Positions 25,401 to 36,724 of a DNA stretch of 64,000 bases are shown here, piece after piece. Numbering within the stretch: position 1 is the stretch's first letter; each line of letters starts with the position of its first letter. A model generated the notes under the pieces. It was not told the origin of the DNA and made no database searches. It saw only the letters and a list, made by a program, of their open reading frames with translations. The DNA comes from Callorhinus ursinus. Its lineage: Eukaryota; Chordata; Mammalia; Carnivora; Otariidae. The stretch spans positions 8,351,820 through 8,415,819 of the forward strand of contig NW_020313057.1 of the NCBI RefSeq assembly GCF_003265705.1. Reading direction: 5' to 3'. Position numbers and translations under genes: made by a program.

Positions 25401-25403
25401 GCA

Positions 25404-25535
25404 ATAAATATATGTATATATATTTAAATATTTATATGTAAATATAAAATATAAATATAAATTAATATAATATATATAATACAAAATATAAATACAAATA
25501 TTTATATATATTTTTAGAGAGAGAGAGAGAGAGTG
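25404..25535. repeat. AT-rich tract followed by (GA)n
   Basis: About 105 bp of almost pure A/T in irregular TATA/AAATA units, ending with (GA)9-type repeats at about 25516-25533. The A/T part contains several self-complementary TATATATA and AAATATTT segments. Confidence 0.85.
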
Positions 25536-25611
25536 AGGTTATACCATTTCAAGTGTCAGAGTAAGGTTATCTCTTAGATTCTGCAAGAGGAATTTCTAGT
25601 CCAGTGTTTCT

Positions 25612-25804
25612 TTTCTTTTTTTTAAGATTTTATTTATTTATTTGACACAGAGAGAGAAAGCACAAGCAGGGGGAGCAGCAGGGAGAGGGAGAAGCAGGCT
25701 TCCCGCCGAGCAGGGAGCCCGATGCGGGGCTCGATCCCAGGACCCTGGGATCATGACCTGAGCCAAAGGCAGCCACTTCACCGACTGAGCCACCCAGGCG
25801 CCCC
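25612..25804 (-). mobile_element. Can-SINE, full length, minus strand
   Basis: T-rich tail, AAGATTTTATTTATTTATTT, core CGAGCAGGGAGCCCGATGCG, and head GAGCCACCCAGGCGCCCC. A perfect 17-bp duplication TCTAGTCCAGTGTTTCT lies at 25595-25611 and 25805-25821. The duplication and near-consensus body suggest a young copy. Confidence 0.95.
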
Positions 25805-25821
25805 TCTAGTCCAGTGTTTCT

Positions 25822-26935
25822 ACCACGTAGGTCATCATGGTATTTAGAAAACATTTTTTTTCTTTCTTAACTCAATATAGAACAATGAGGCTTGACAAGG
25901 GCAAGTTACTTTTTTAAAGGTGAATAAAAAGAACATGTTGGAAAAAGCCAAGGTGGTAAAATGGAAAATCCCAGGGTAACCTCTGGACACACTCATATCC
26001 ACCCAATGAGAAACAATTGTTCACCTGCAAATTACATTTTCTCGACTTGCTTAATGATTTCCTGTGAACGAACTACCACAACCTAATTTTGCAATGGCAC
26101 AATTGACTCCTGCATTGGATCCAAGTGAGTCATTCCTGCGTAATGCAGGCAGAGGGTTTGAAGTTAAAACACCATGACCAACAACAGCTCAAAACAAGTT
26201 TAATTACAAGAATCTATTTACCCTAAAGATTCTGCCCCAATGTCCTTAAAGTAAATGAAGTTCTTTTCTATGTATCTATACCTAGGAAAGTTGACAGAGT
26301 ATTTGAGATGGCACTTTACAACCAATGCTTATCAAAGAAGATACTGCAAAGTTATCCAAATACAACCTATTAACTCTTAGTAAGCTCTGTGTTTTGTATA
26401 ATGTTTCATGAAAATGTAAACCCACAACAAGTAATAATGTGTAAAATGCCATTTAAATAATTTTATTGTCAGTAGTACTGTAACTTAAGCCTAAATATAC
26501 TGTGCCTCAGTGGAAAATGGAGTTCCCCAGACTAATTAGGTCCTTTTGTTATGATGTACAGACCTCGAATTTCATGGATACAATAAAAATCAATAAATTT
26601 CATGGATACAGTAAAATAATTGCACAGAAGTAGGACTCAAACACTTCCCATGAGACATGAACAATTTTAGCTCAGCTGACATGGACTGGTGTGTCAAGGT
26701 GACATAGAGCTCACTTTGCTTGCAAAATTTATATCTTGGGGAAACCATCCCAAACCCTTCCGAATGTGCCCCACTTTTGTCATATTTGTGGTTGAGTGCT
26801 TTTATTTGGTGCTCACAAAATACTAGTTATTTGGATCAGAATTTTTATTTCAAATGACAACAGAGAAAATATTGCCAAACTTACAATTAAATTGAAATGG
26901 AACATAGTATTGGAGCTGAAGAGACAAAAGTGAGT
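25822..26935. other. Unique DNA with a local 29-bp duplication, no gene seen
   Basis: No gene or family is recognised. Near 26568-26620 the phrase AATTTCATGGATACA occurs twice with a 29-bp offset, each followed by A(G)TAAAA. This is a small tandem duplication. Confidence 0.5.
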
Positions 26936-26937
26936 GG

Positions 26938-27058
26938 ATTCAGGTTCCTCATTTTGCCAAGAAGTAAATAAAAGTCCTGGTTTCAAAGTTAGTAAGGGTC
27001 AGAATTAGAACCTAAGATTTTTTAAGAGCTCACTATTCCATAAACCACATCATGTCAT
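26938..27058 (-). repeat. MIR-like SINE fragment, minus strand
   Basis: CCTCATTTTGCCAAGAAGTA, AAGTTAGTAAGGGTCAGAAT, AGAACCTAAGATTTTTTA and CACTATTCCATAAACCAC follow the reverse complement of the MIR consensus in order. Ancient and diverged. Confidence 0.6.
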
Positions 27059-27083
27059 CCCATATTCAAAATCACATTGTCTA

Positions 27084-27276
27084 GGGGCGCCTGGGTGGCT
27101 CAGTCGTTAAGTGTCTGCCTTTGGCTCAGGTCACGATCCCAAGGTCCTGGGATTGAGCCCTGCATCAGGCTCCCTGCTCTGCAGGAAGCCTGCTTCTCCC
27201 TCTCCCACTCTCCCTGCTTGTGTTCCCTCTCTCGCTTTGTCTCTCTCTCTGTCAAATAAATAAAATCTTAAAAAAA
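27084..27276 (+). mobile_element. Can-SINE, full length, plus strand
   Basis: Head GGGGCGCCTGGGTGGCTCAG, core TGTCTGCCTTTGGCTCAGGT, a CT-rich waist and tail GTCAAATAAATAAAATC. Flanked by AAAATCACATTGTCTA (27068-27083) and AAAATCACATGTCTA (27277-27291), a duplication with a one-base difference. The 60-residue frame beginning at 27077 is the SINE itself. Confidence 0.95.
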
Positions 27277-27597
27277 AAAATCACATGTCTAAACCTAGTG
27301 TCAATTTCACCTGTGCTGATGAATTAAGATTTTCCCACAAAGATACAGAGAAAGTTTAAGCCTAAAAATGAGGCATGACTATCAGAGCTCTTTGCATTAA
27401 GCTTACCCTGAATTCTGTACAGGAAGACTTAAAGTGTTCACCTTAAATACCTACTTTATATTTTTGCTTTGTGAATTTATAGGCAGAAAATGACATGAGT
27501 AGAGAATGAATTCAATCCACCTTCATTGCTTTGAATGTTGACTGAAAATCCCTTTCCATATATTTTTACATGGATCAAACAGAAAGAGAGCACCAAC

Positions 27598-27831
27598 GGG
27601 GCGCCTGGGTGTCTCAGTCGTTAAGCGTGTGCCTTCGGCTCAGGTCATGGTCCCAGGGTCCTGGGATCGAGCCCCGCATACGGCTCCCTGCTCAACGGGA
27701 AGCCTGCTTCTCCCTCTCCCACTCCCCCTGCTTGTATTCCCTCTCTCGCTGTGTCTCTCTGTGTCAAATAAATAAATAAAATCTTAAAAAGAAAAAGAAA
27801 GAAAGAAAAAGGAAAGAAAGAAAGAAAGAAA

Positions 27832-27907
<76 letters not shown>

Positions 27908-27950
27908 GAAGAAAGAAAGAAAGAAAGAAAGAGAAAGAAAGAAAGGAAGA
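27598..27950 (+). mobile_element. Can-SINE with (GAAA)n-expanded tail
   Basis: A full-length plus-strand SINE body (about 27598-27790, head GGGGCGCCTGGGTGTCTCAG). Its A-rich tail has become an array of GAAA/GGAAA units reaching 27950. The duplication AGAGCACCAAC (27587-27597) / AGAGCACTAAC (27951-27961) encloses body plus array, so the microsatellite grew inside the retroposon tail after insertion. The 69-residue frame at 27570-27779 is a translation of this SINE. Confidence 0.95.
27785..27950 (+). repeat. (GAAA)n microsatellite, about 165 bp
   Basis: Around 35-40 tetranucleotide units with occasional GGAA and AAGAAG variants. The strand is purely A/G, hence a long homopurine tract. Likely length-polymorphic. 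Confidence 0.95.
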
Positions 27951-28019
27951 AGAGCACTAACCCTTATCCGGAAACCACTCTGGGAAAATTACTATTTTTA
28001 TGAAAATTCGTGGAATCAA

Positions 28020-28162
28020 AGAACATTGAAAGGACTTTGAGATGATCTAACAAACCTACTTACTTCATTTTATAGATGAGGAGACAAAGGGGCAAAAAGG
28101 TAAAGGTTGTTGCCTAGACTAGTGCAGTTAGTTATTAATAGTACTGGAATGAAGTTCAAATT
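28020..28162 (-). repeat. MIR/L3-like ancient fragment, minus strand
   Basis: GAGATGATCTAACAAACC followed by CATTTTATAGATGAGGAGAC and GTGCAGTTAGTTATTAATAG parallels the antisense MIR-class pattern 'cattttacagatgaggaaac ... cagctagtaag'. Heavily diverged. Confidence 0.5.
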
Positions 28163-28514
28163 CTCTATCTGGCCATTTGCTATTCATTCTTTTGTTTTCA
28201 GAGAAGGCATCCAATCATGTGATTTTACATCCCCTTCAGTCATTCTTTGGAATGCTATGTGTCCTTCTTGCTTCAAATGATGAGATGATTGTCCTGGTTT
28301 TTCATTCCAGTACCTAGTTGATATGAGTGTTATGCTTAGGGCCTCAGACTCTTCTTTCATGTCTTTTCCTTCTCTAGTGCCAGTATCTATAAGCAAAGAG
28401 TTACATTTATAACATTACAAAACTGAGGAGTATGCTTCAGTCTGCATATCCCCAAGGAAAGAAGCTAAGGTGGTGCCCCTTCAGCTTATAAACATGAAAT
28501 AAAACACATCCAGA

Positions 28515-28687
28515 GGGGTGCCTGGGTGGCTCAGTCAGTTAATCTGCCTTCGGCTCAGGTCATGATCTCAGGATCAGGGCTCCCTGCTCAGTGGGGAGCC
28601 TGCTTCTCCGTCTTCCCCTGCTGCTCCCCCTGCTTGCTCTCTCTCTCTCTCTCTCTCTGTCAAATGAATAAATAAAATCTTTAAAAA
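28515..28687 (+). mobile_element. Can-SINE with short internal deletion, plus strand
   Basis: Head GGGGTGCCTGGGTGGCTCAG, then CAGTTAATCTGCCTTCGGCT (missing the usual AAGCGT step), GATCTCAGGATCAGGGCTCC (shortened, lacking the GGGATCGAGCCCC block), a (CT)n waist and tail CAAATGAATAAATAAAATC. Flanked by AAAACACATCCAGA / AAAATACACCCAGA (28501-28514, 28688-28701). The lost block covers the tRNA-derived B-box region. Confidence 0.92.
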
Positions 28688-28701
28688 AAAATACACCCAG
28701 A

Positions 28702-29340
28702 AATTTTCTTTATATTCATATAAAAATGCTTGCAAAGTGTTTTCCCCTTTCTACCATGTCTGTCCTGCCTGACTTTAAATCTTTGACTCAACTGAGCAAA
28801 TTCCCATATTCTTGGATTCAGCTTGTGCTTAAGTTTTGTCTTGTCAATACATAATACTAGCATATTAGTTGATTTTACACTCTGCTTTTGAATACACTGA
28901 ACTACAAAATAGGAGAATATCTTTAAATTTACTTGTGAGTAATGATTAGAAAAATTAACAAAATTTAAGTGCACACTGAGTAGTCACATTATAGTAGTCA
29001 CATTCTTATAACCACAGCTGTTGTGTTAGTTGTCTCCTATCCAACTTCCTTTCTTAAACATTATGGAAAGTCAGTAAAGGTTTCTTTATAATTGAATGTA
29101 TAATTTTATATTGCATGCGATCATTCAGAAACATGTCAGGTAAGGAAAGTTGAGTAAAACCATTTAGACCCAATGAATAAAAAGTCAGGATAACTAGAAA
29201 AAACTAAAGCATTACAATGATAGAAAGATCATGAAATTTTAGGGCAAAGACCATTATTTGGTCCTAGAATTTTGACTCTGGAAGCAATAGTTCAGGGGCT
29301 TGTATAAGTTTCCCAGGACTGTTAAACCCAGCCAATGAAT
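28702..29340. other. Unique DNA, no gene seen
   Basis: No family recognised. The 97-residue minus frame at 28681-28974 starts outside and ends within the SINE tail and has no domain. Confidence 0.4.
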
Positions 29341-29344
29341 TTAT

Positions 29345-30110
29345 CTTTCTAAATTTTCTACTTTTCACTTTTAGAATTTTTATTTAATTTTTTAATAGTT
29401 TTTATGTTTCTATGAGAGTCCTCATCTGCTCATTCACTGTGATTATTTTTTTTCTTTAATTCCTTAAAAGTCCTATATGCTAAACCTACTATCTTGGTCT
29501 TCTCAAGTCTATTTCTGACTGATTTTCTCTTGAATATGGATTGTATTTTCCTGTTTCTCTGTGTGTCTCATAACTTTAATTTTATGCTGGAAATTGTGGA
29601 TGATACTTTTTAGGAACTCTGAACTGTAGGGATTCTGTAGATTCCTCAGAAAAGTATTAACTGTTGATCTAGCAGGCAATAAAATCTCTGACTGATCTGG
29701 AAGAATGGCTTCCCCTTTGCTCTTATGACTCTGTCTGGCTCTGCTCATCTTCCAATGTGAATTTCTTAGTCCTGAGACAGTCTTAATTTTTAAGACATAG
29801 TTCTTTTAGAATTTCAATGCTTCCTGAGGTATTTACCAAGCCATTCTAACTTGGCAGGACTCAAATTTCAAGCTTGGTCTCCCCTGTGATGGGCAGCTGA
29901 AATCTCTGTTCAGTTCTTTCAGTCTTTCGCATTGCTGTCCTTCACTGGTGTCCTTGCATTTCTTCATGAATACACAGTGTCTGCCAAAGTTTTGCTGAGG
30001 GTTTTAATGCATATTTTGGAGCTCCTCTCCTCTGTGTTTCTCTTCTATTTAGATTTCCTCCCTTTAGACATTTATAGATGGCTTACACTCTACCCTCTAG
30101 ACATCTCAAA
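29345..30110 (-). mobile_element. Ancient L1 3' UTR fragment, minus strand
   Basis: GATTGTATTTTCCTGTTTCT followed by TTTTATGCTGGAAATTGTGG and ATGATACTTTTTAGGAACTC matches the antisense of old L1M 3' UTRs ('cattttcctg...tggacattgt...'). Strongly diverged. Confidence 0.55.
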
Positions 30111-31665
30111 TCAATAAGACAGCACTTGCTGATTGAGTTCTAGGTGCTGCAGCTTAAGGACTGAAGAACACCTTCAAGAAAAAAGCTATATAAGTATGTT
30201 CTATCCCATGGCTTTACTCTGTCAAGAGTTGAATCTCCTCCAATTTCTGCCTGCTTTTGGTCTCTTTCCAGTACCTTCAAGTGGTTATTTTTCTTCTATT
30301 TTTTTTAAGAGTTTTAAATTGCTATCTATAGAATGGTTACTTCTTTGCAAGAATTTACACCATTACCTTTTCTGGACTGCTCTTGAATAAGAAATAAACT
30401 TTAATGTGTTTTCATCCATTATCCTTGAGTCTCTGTTACTATGGAGCCAAACCTAATCTTAACAGACACAGCTAGGGTCAGAATGCCCACCCTAGAATAT
30501 GGAATATCAGTCTCATGATGAATTTGAGATAGGAGGTGGAGTGGGTTCCATGGGAAAACAGGTGCTTCAGATGCCAGTTGCTGGAACTGCAAAAATCAAA
30601 CAGCAGACAGAGGAAAAAAAAACCAAAGGCAGTTTTGCCAGCTTTGGCAGTAAAGGTTCTATAAAATTATCCCATAAGTTTGAAACAGAAAAAAAATCTA
30701 AATGGGATACTAAGGAAAGCTCTCCTTTTTTACACATTCAATGATCATAAATTCCAAATTGAAAAGACTTTCAAAACATAAAATATGATGTCCCAAAGTT
30801 ATATGACCTATTCTGACTGTCCCTGCCACCTAATTGTTGGCTAGAAAACCATGCTCACTATCCGTCCACACCATTCAGAATACAAGATGAATTTCAGTTA
30901 TATTTCTTTATTTCCTTTTAGATTGGATTGATTTTTGGTTTCACTTCCTGTTAGTGGAATGACGACACACAGTGACTTGCTCTCAATTACCTGTGCAGAT
31001 CCACGAAGAGATACTCATATGCAGACTATCCTTACGTAGGATTCCCACCTAAGACCAGAAACAGAAGCCCGGGCATAGAAAATGATCAAAAACCATTGGC
31101 TGGCATTACATTTCTGACACAAGGATAGAGCACTCTCAAAGCTTTCACCCCTTAATTACCTTCCCCTTCTGGCCAGACATCAGAAGACAGGGAAACAGGA
31201 GGCAACTGCAGTGAACTGGGTGTTGTTGTCATGGATGGAAAACTCTCCAGGTGGTGAGAGAGAAAACAAGACACAGTTGTTTTCATCTCCTCAGTTGCTT
31301 TTCTAATCTATTACCAAGTAAGAAAGTAGTTTGGGCTGATTATATGCAATCTAGTTTGTTTTCTGAATAGCTTCAGTCCCTGTTAGGAGTTTGGGAAAGC
31401 ACTCTTTATCAAACTGGAATCTCTTCATGGAAGAATAATATTGTTTGTTGTTGTTACCCATCCCCAAGAAATTGAGAGATGAGGGAATGCATTTCCTATT
31501 ACACAATATTTTCCCTAGTTTAATTTCTCACATATCTTATTGCTCCATGGTCCTCTAACCTTCTGCCATTATTACCACTTTGGACTAAGGAAAGCCACTG
31601 ACAGAATTGTGTACGGGTAGTATTTATTGACATCTTGCTACCCACCCACAAGAGAGCCACCTTGT
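30111..31665. other. Mostly unrecognised DNA, no gene seen
   Basis: About 30385-30475 (GAAATAAACTTTAATGTGTT and ATCTTAACAGACACAG) resembles the 3' end of an old LTR but is too short to place. An 81-residue frame at 30499-30744 (Lys/Gly/Ser-rich) has no recognised domain, and no start or splice context makes it convincing. Confidence 0.35.
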
Positions 31666-31675
31666 AGCCAGAACA

Positions 31676-31808
31676 TTCCTCTCTCTCTTTCTCCCTGTCT
31701 CTCTCTGCTCCCACACATACACTCCACATACATACACACTCCACACACACAGACACACATTCACACACACACAGACACACACACACTCCACCCCCACACA
31801 CACAAACA
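31676..31808 (+). repeat. Pyrimidine-rich then (CA)n compound microsatellite
   Basis: CTCTCTCTTTCTCCCTGTCTC-type pyrimidine sequence passes into interrupted (CA)n with CATA and CACT variants. The cysteine/valine-rich reading frames here on the minus strand are simple-repeat translations. Confidence 0.9.
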
Positions 31809-32900
31809 CCAAGAGGCCTTTTAATTTTTGTTATTTCTGTCAATAGACTTGGAAAACAAAGTCCTTGTTTTATCAGGTTGTATAAAATATTTCCAAAACC
31901 ATTATAATGTGTACATGTTATCATCAACTCCATAATTCTTCTCTCTGCCCACACTTTCTGCAGCCTGGCAGGTTATCACCTCTGCATGTTCTATGCTTCA
32001 GATTCAGTTACCTCTGAATCATAAGCACAGTCGGCAATAACCTGGCAGGCCAGTCCTTCAATCTGCATGCAAGAGTTGATTGCTATCCCACTCCTTGAAG
32101 TACTGCCACAATTCCCTGCTTCACTGGAAAGCCTTTGACATCAACCTACTGCTCTTGGAAGGACTACAACTTGTATATTTGCATGGCTCTAGTGAGGGTG
32201 TACAGTACCACCAGGTATGAAAGCAAAATTGCTTTCCATGCAGGTTGTGAATGCCACACTTCTCCATTCTCATGATCGGGGTGCTATAATCTAAGGAGCG
32301 CACTTGTCTCTGAAATGTGAATCTTCACTTAGAGTTTCAAAGCAGGTTTTCAATCCTGGAGAGTAAATGTCTTGCACGTCTTCCGCAACTTGCTGAGGCA
32401 TTATGATCTTTATACATGGAGGCTATCGACTCCAACAGTAGGATATGATATTTGAAACATTTTGACTATTTAGGATATGATCTTTGAGAAAAATGGAAGT
32501 CATCTGAGAGGGATTTGGCCAGAGTCTGAAGAGTTTTTTTTCTGTCGCATGTGGACATCAAACCGGCCAACTTAGGGTCTTTCAGAAATATGTCAAGGGT
32601 GAATAAGAAATATAAGAAAATATGAAAATGTCTTCACATGGCTAAAACATCTGTCTCTGCAGGTTTAAAGTAATTTAAATTATTTTTAATTGCTTGGAAA
32701 TTTTAAGGGATAAAAAAAGGCCTTTTTCTGGAACAATTCCCTTCTTAAAAATCTCTTTACCATTTGACTGAAAAACAGTTGTAATCATCACATAGTCTTT
32801 CTTCAAACATTAATACCTCAACCAAATGAAGACAACAAGCACATTGGGATGGCAATGGAAGCTACACAGTTGCTTTGGTAGTTGACGTTCAGATGTGTGT
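31809..32900. other. Unique DNA, no gene seen
   Basis: No family or exon recognised. Confidence 0.4.
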
Positions 32901-32906
32901 TTAGGG

Positions 32907-33095
32907 CATTATTTCTCAGACTCGGGTATTTGGGACACCTATATTAGAATCCCCCAAGACCTTTCTTTTTCAGTGGATTACTGGGCTATTTTTCAGAGCT
33001 ACTGAATCACAATCTTTGAGTTAGGAGCTCTGAAATCTGTATTTTTAAAAAATAATCAGATAATTCCTATGAAACACCAAACTTTAAGTGTCAGG
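32907..33095 (+). mobile_element. MER5-type hAT-Charlie fragment
   Basis: TTATTTCTCAGACTCGGGTA at the start, GAGCTACTGAATCACAATCT and GAAATCTGTATTTTTAAAA in the middle, and CACCAAACTTTAAGTG near the end follow the MER5A/B consensus order. Terminal repeats are eroded. Confidence 0.65.
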
Positions 33096-33132
33096 TCAAG
33101 AGACATAGCAAAAAGGGAGGCCTGCCTATAAA

Positions 33133-33135
<3 letters not shown>

Positions 33136-33169
<34 letters not shown>

Positions 33170-33178
33170 ACACACACA
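33136..33178 (+). repeat. (CA)n microsatellite
   Basis: About 21 CA dinucleotides with one CATA interruption. Confidence 0.95.
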
Positions 33179-33179
33179 T

Positions 33180-33965
33180 GAAATGGAAGCAAAGTGAAAT
33201 TTAGCTGGGATTTTCCAGATAAATGCATGCATAATAAAAGTTGACTATAATACATTTTTAAGGTGCCCAAGTTCTTCATCTCTCTTGGGTATGCCTGTTA
33301 AATTCATATGGAAAGTAAAAAAAAAATACAACAGGCAAACTGAAGCACAATATATCCTTGCGTTCTCATGTTCAAAGCTAGTGATTAGTGATTGCTTTCT
33401 TTTTCCTTAAGACCACAGAGAACAGAAATGGGAGTGAGCCTGGAAATATCAATATTCTTTGGGATTTTATACTTCTTTTCATCTTCAAAGTGCCTTACAA
33501 AATTCTCTAATTAGGCTCACACGCTCTGGCTCCTAGTTGTATCTCTAATCATAAGACAGCATACCTGCTCTTCGCTGCTTAGCTCTGAGCAACATGCCAT
33601 TCTTAATCATTACTAAATTAAAGAAAAAAGTGTTTGTAATAATTCCTACTTAATTAAAACAAATCTGGACATTTCTTTAAATGCAAGTCCAATTGCGTGG
33701 GCCCTAATCTATATTAGCAAAGTTTGGCCATTATTTATTCGGAGCAAAGATAAGTTTTAATTGTAAAATTATCTGTAATTAAATGTAATGGTTAAAATAG
33801 TTGCATTTCTGACCAACCTAAAATATTATTTGAAAGGATTTCATTTTATTCCCTTGGAAAATTTTTAGTTTTACACATCTTTACTATTTTAAAAAATCAC
33901 TTTTGATCTGACCGTGCTTTTTAATAAACTTTTAGGTATCTGTGAGATAGGTAGGTCTTTAAACT
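33180..33965. other. Unique DNA with a homeodomain-site-rich AT block
   Basis: No repeat recognised. At about 33640-33850 there are many TAATTA/ATTA-type motifs (CTTAATTAAAAC, TTTTAATTGTAAAA, CTGTAATTAAATG) without simple-sequence structure, as often seen in conserved noncoding elements. Conservation cannot be tested here. Confidence 0.35.
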
Positions 33966-33989
33966 AAGAACTCAAAATGAAAATTAGGA

Positions 33990-34125
33990 AATCTATATTT
34001 TATTTTCATTTCTGGCACTAGCTAGTTATATGACTTCAGGCAAGTCACTTACCGTTTCTGGATCTTGGTTTCCTCCTTTGTAATTAGAGAAGTGTCTTCC
34101 AGCTCTGTGATCCTAAGAGTAATCG
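33990..34125 (+). repeat. MIR SINE fragment, plus strand
   Basis: CTGGCACTAGCTAGTTATAT, GACTTCAGGCAAGTCACTTA, TCTTGGTTTCCTCCTTTGTA and CTTCCAGCTCTGTGATCC follow the MIR core order well. Confidence 0.75.
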
Positions 34126-35459
34126 TGTGCCTCTCAGCATGTCCTGCATGCATGGCTGCACAAGAAGCCCCTCTAGCATGTTCTATTAACATCAGATGTA
34201 TGTAGAGCTTGAGAGTCAGAAAATGCTACGTGGTCATTGGGCATGTCATCCCTAAACCATAATATGGCCAATTACATAGCAATAGAACAGGTCAGAAATA
34301 AAGCATCTGAACATAAGTCTTTACTAAAACGTGTCTTTGGTTTGCACACATGTTGTGTGGAGAAAGACTATAGAGTCATCTAAAAAATGTCTACTGAATC
34401 ATTGGAAGATGTTCCCTTCCCTTCCCACCCTCCGCCTCTCACCGAAGCCTTCTTCAGAATTAGAGTTTCTTTCTTGTGTTCTTCTTGTTATGGAAAAGTA
34501 TAAAAATAAATTGCTATTTTAAACTTTATCAAGAGCTCACACTTTTGAGTGAAGGGGATGTAAGACATCCTTTTCTGAGAACATGTGTTGAGACGGGGAG
34601 GAAGATGAAGGCATTAGGGAAGGGACATGGTCTCCATCAGCTGGAAGAATGAGAATATGAATGATGAGAACAGAAGATGCAGAAAACCACACTTCACACA
34701 TCATCATTCAGGAAACAGAAAGGCCTGCCTGCCCACATGGTGCAACAGACAGTAGCTATGGTCTGGTCAGGAGGACCGCTACTTGTAAACAGGATTCCCT
34801 GCATTTGCAACCTCCTGGAGGCATATTCCTTTCAGGTCTAGACTGCATACCAAAAAACTAAAACCAAAAAAAAATGTATTCCAACAAGTCAGCATTCCCC
34901 ACAAGCTCTGTGACTACGTGAATGTGTGTATGCATGCTGATGGCGTGGGACAAGGAGGGGGAAACAGAACACAAACTCCTAGAACAGTCTCATTTCAAAG
35001 TGAACTTGTTACCGAGTGAAAAGGCAGAGGATAGAAGGATCGACTCTTCCTCTTAATAAACATACAACATAATACCTGAATAGATAATTGTGGATGCTGT
35101 GAATTCTCCCTTTGATATGATCTATTTCCTTGGGTATCTTGGGTTGGAGATGGTCCAAAGAAATACTGAGAGTAACCTCAGAAGCAAAATAGGAATCCAA
35201 AAGATTCTGGTTTGATGTTTTACTTACAGTAGAATCTTTTGAGAAGGGAAACCACTGGGATGGATTCACGTCTTAGTAAGTCGATTAAAATGCTGTACTT
35301 GTCTTTCAGGGGAATATTCGCATAGGAATTAGTGCTGGTGCTCTGGCCAAACGCTTCTCCACAGCGGTTCTATCATCATGAAACGATGACTTTAGGGTAA
35401 CCATATCACATTCAACAAAGAAAGACCCAGGATGCCCACTTTAACTTGAATTTAAGATA
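34126..35459. other. Unique DNA, no gene seen
   Basis: No family or exon recognised. Frames at 34331-34522, 34661-34861 and 35009-35269 have no domain I know. Confidence 0.4.
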
Positions 35460-35475
35460 AAGTACAAACATTTTT

Positions 35476-35669
35476 CTTAAAGAGTTTATTTATTTATTTG
35501 ACAGAGACAGAGAGACAGCGAGAGAGGGAACACAAGCAGGGAGAGTGGGAGAGGGAGAAGCAGGCTTCCCGCGGAGCAGGGAGCCCAATGCAGGGCTCGA
35601 TCCCAGGACCCTGGGATCATGACCTGAGCCGAAGCCAGACGCTTAACGACTGAGCCACCCAGGTGCCCC
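35476..35669 (-). mobile_element. Can-SINE, full length, minus strand
   Basis: AAGAGTTTATTTATTTATTT, GCGAGAGAGGGAACACAAGC, core GAGCAGGGAGCCCAATGCAG and head GAGCCACCCAGGTGCCCC. Imperfect duplication GTACAAACATTTTT (about 35462-35475) / GAACAAACATATTTTT (about 35673-35688). Confidence 0.94.
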
Positions 35670-35689
35670 CAAGAACAAACATATTTTTA

Positions 35690-36311
35690 ATGTAAGTATG
35701 TCTCATGCAATATTTGGGCCATACTTCCACTTGGTTTATCTAAAACTCACATTTAGCTGAGTGTCTTGAATTTCATCTGCATTTCAGCAGAAAAATTTTT
35801 GGCTACTCTTGATGGCTTGAACTGAAATACAAAGAGAAACTTTGTTCCTATGACACTTTTTCACATCATCTCGTTACCAAAAAGAACAGGAGACCAACAC
35901 ATTCCCGTAGGTTTGTAGTGAAAGTACTGAGTGTGTGACCATGTGTGGACATGGCTTCTGACCCAATTTTATCATTTTCAATAACTATTTCTAAACAAAG
36001 GGGTGGTGCTTGCAAATTGCAGAAAAGTTGCATAATCCCCATAACATCAGGACTGAATCCAGATTAAATAAGTGGAAATGAATGATTCATCAGTGCTTTG
36101 TTAATCACTGTGCGAGTCTAATTGTGTAACACCTTCTCTGTATTTTTCACTCCTGCCCGTCTTGAGGAGACACAATGCATTGTTTTCTCTGTGTGACATG
36201 CTCTCCACTGCAAGCCTGCTTCAGACCCAGTCACAGCACCAGCTGCTCTCAGAGGCCCTGAGAACCCCACCTGGAATCCTGAGAGCTGCCACGTGCCAGT
36301 CATCTAAATTT
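35690..36311. other. Unique DNA, no gene seen
   Basis: No family recognised. Two opposed frames at 36118-36359 overlap each other and neither has a domain. Confidence 0.4.
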
Positions 36312-36621
36312 CAGTTGACCCTTGAACAACTTGGGTTTGAGCTGCACAGGTCCACTTAGGCACAGTACAGTTCTGTAAATGTATTTTCTCTTCCTTGTGA
36401 TCTTCCTAACACCTTTTCTTTTACATACTGTATAAAGTATATATACATATAACATACAGAATATGTGTCACCCAACAGTTTATGTGATCGGTAAGGCTTC
36501 CGGTCAACAATAGGCTTTCAGTAATTAAGTTCTGGGGGAGTCAAAAGTTATATGTGGATTTTCAACTGTGCAGGGGTTGATGGCCCTACCCCCACCTCCC
36601 GCATTGTCCAAGAGTCAACTG
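36312..36621 (+). mobile_element. Tigger2-like DNA transposon remnant, plus strand
   Basis: A mariner-superfamily nonautonomous element with terminal inverted repeats CAGTTGACCCTTGAACAAC at the left and an inverted partner TTGTCCAAGAGTCAACTG at the right. The internal phrases GGTAAGGCTTCCGGTCAACA and GGGAGTCAAAAGTTATATGT match Tigger2a as recalled. TA follows the right end; the left TA target base has mutated. No transposase frame. Confidence 0.8.
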
Positions 36622-36724
36622 TACTTCACTCTGAGTTTGCACCATCAGTAGAGCCTTTTAATGGATTCAACTGACTCATTCAAAGGTTGCAGAAAGGTCT
36701 AGTTAAATAAGGAATGTCCTTCCA

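Noticed and set aside
27077..27779. Similar protein frames at several sites (for example 27077, 27570, 48763, 20530 minus, 44975 minus, 40043 minus)
   Set aside because: They resemble each other because each is a translation of the Can-SINE, not because they are a gene family.
30499..30744. An 81-residue Lys/Gly/Ser-rich frame
   Set aside because: No recognisable domain, no splice or promoter context, and adjacent sequence looks like an old LTR end. Kept only as a note.
31520..31954. A 144-residue minus-strand frame rich in Cys and Val
   Set aside because: Most of it is the (CA)n microsatellite read as (GT)n codons.
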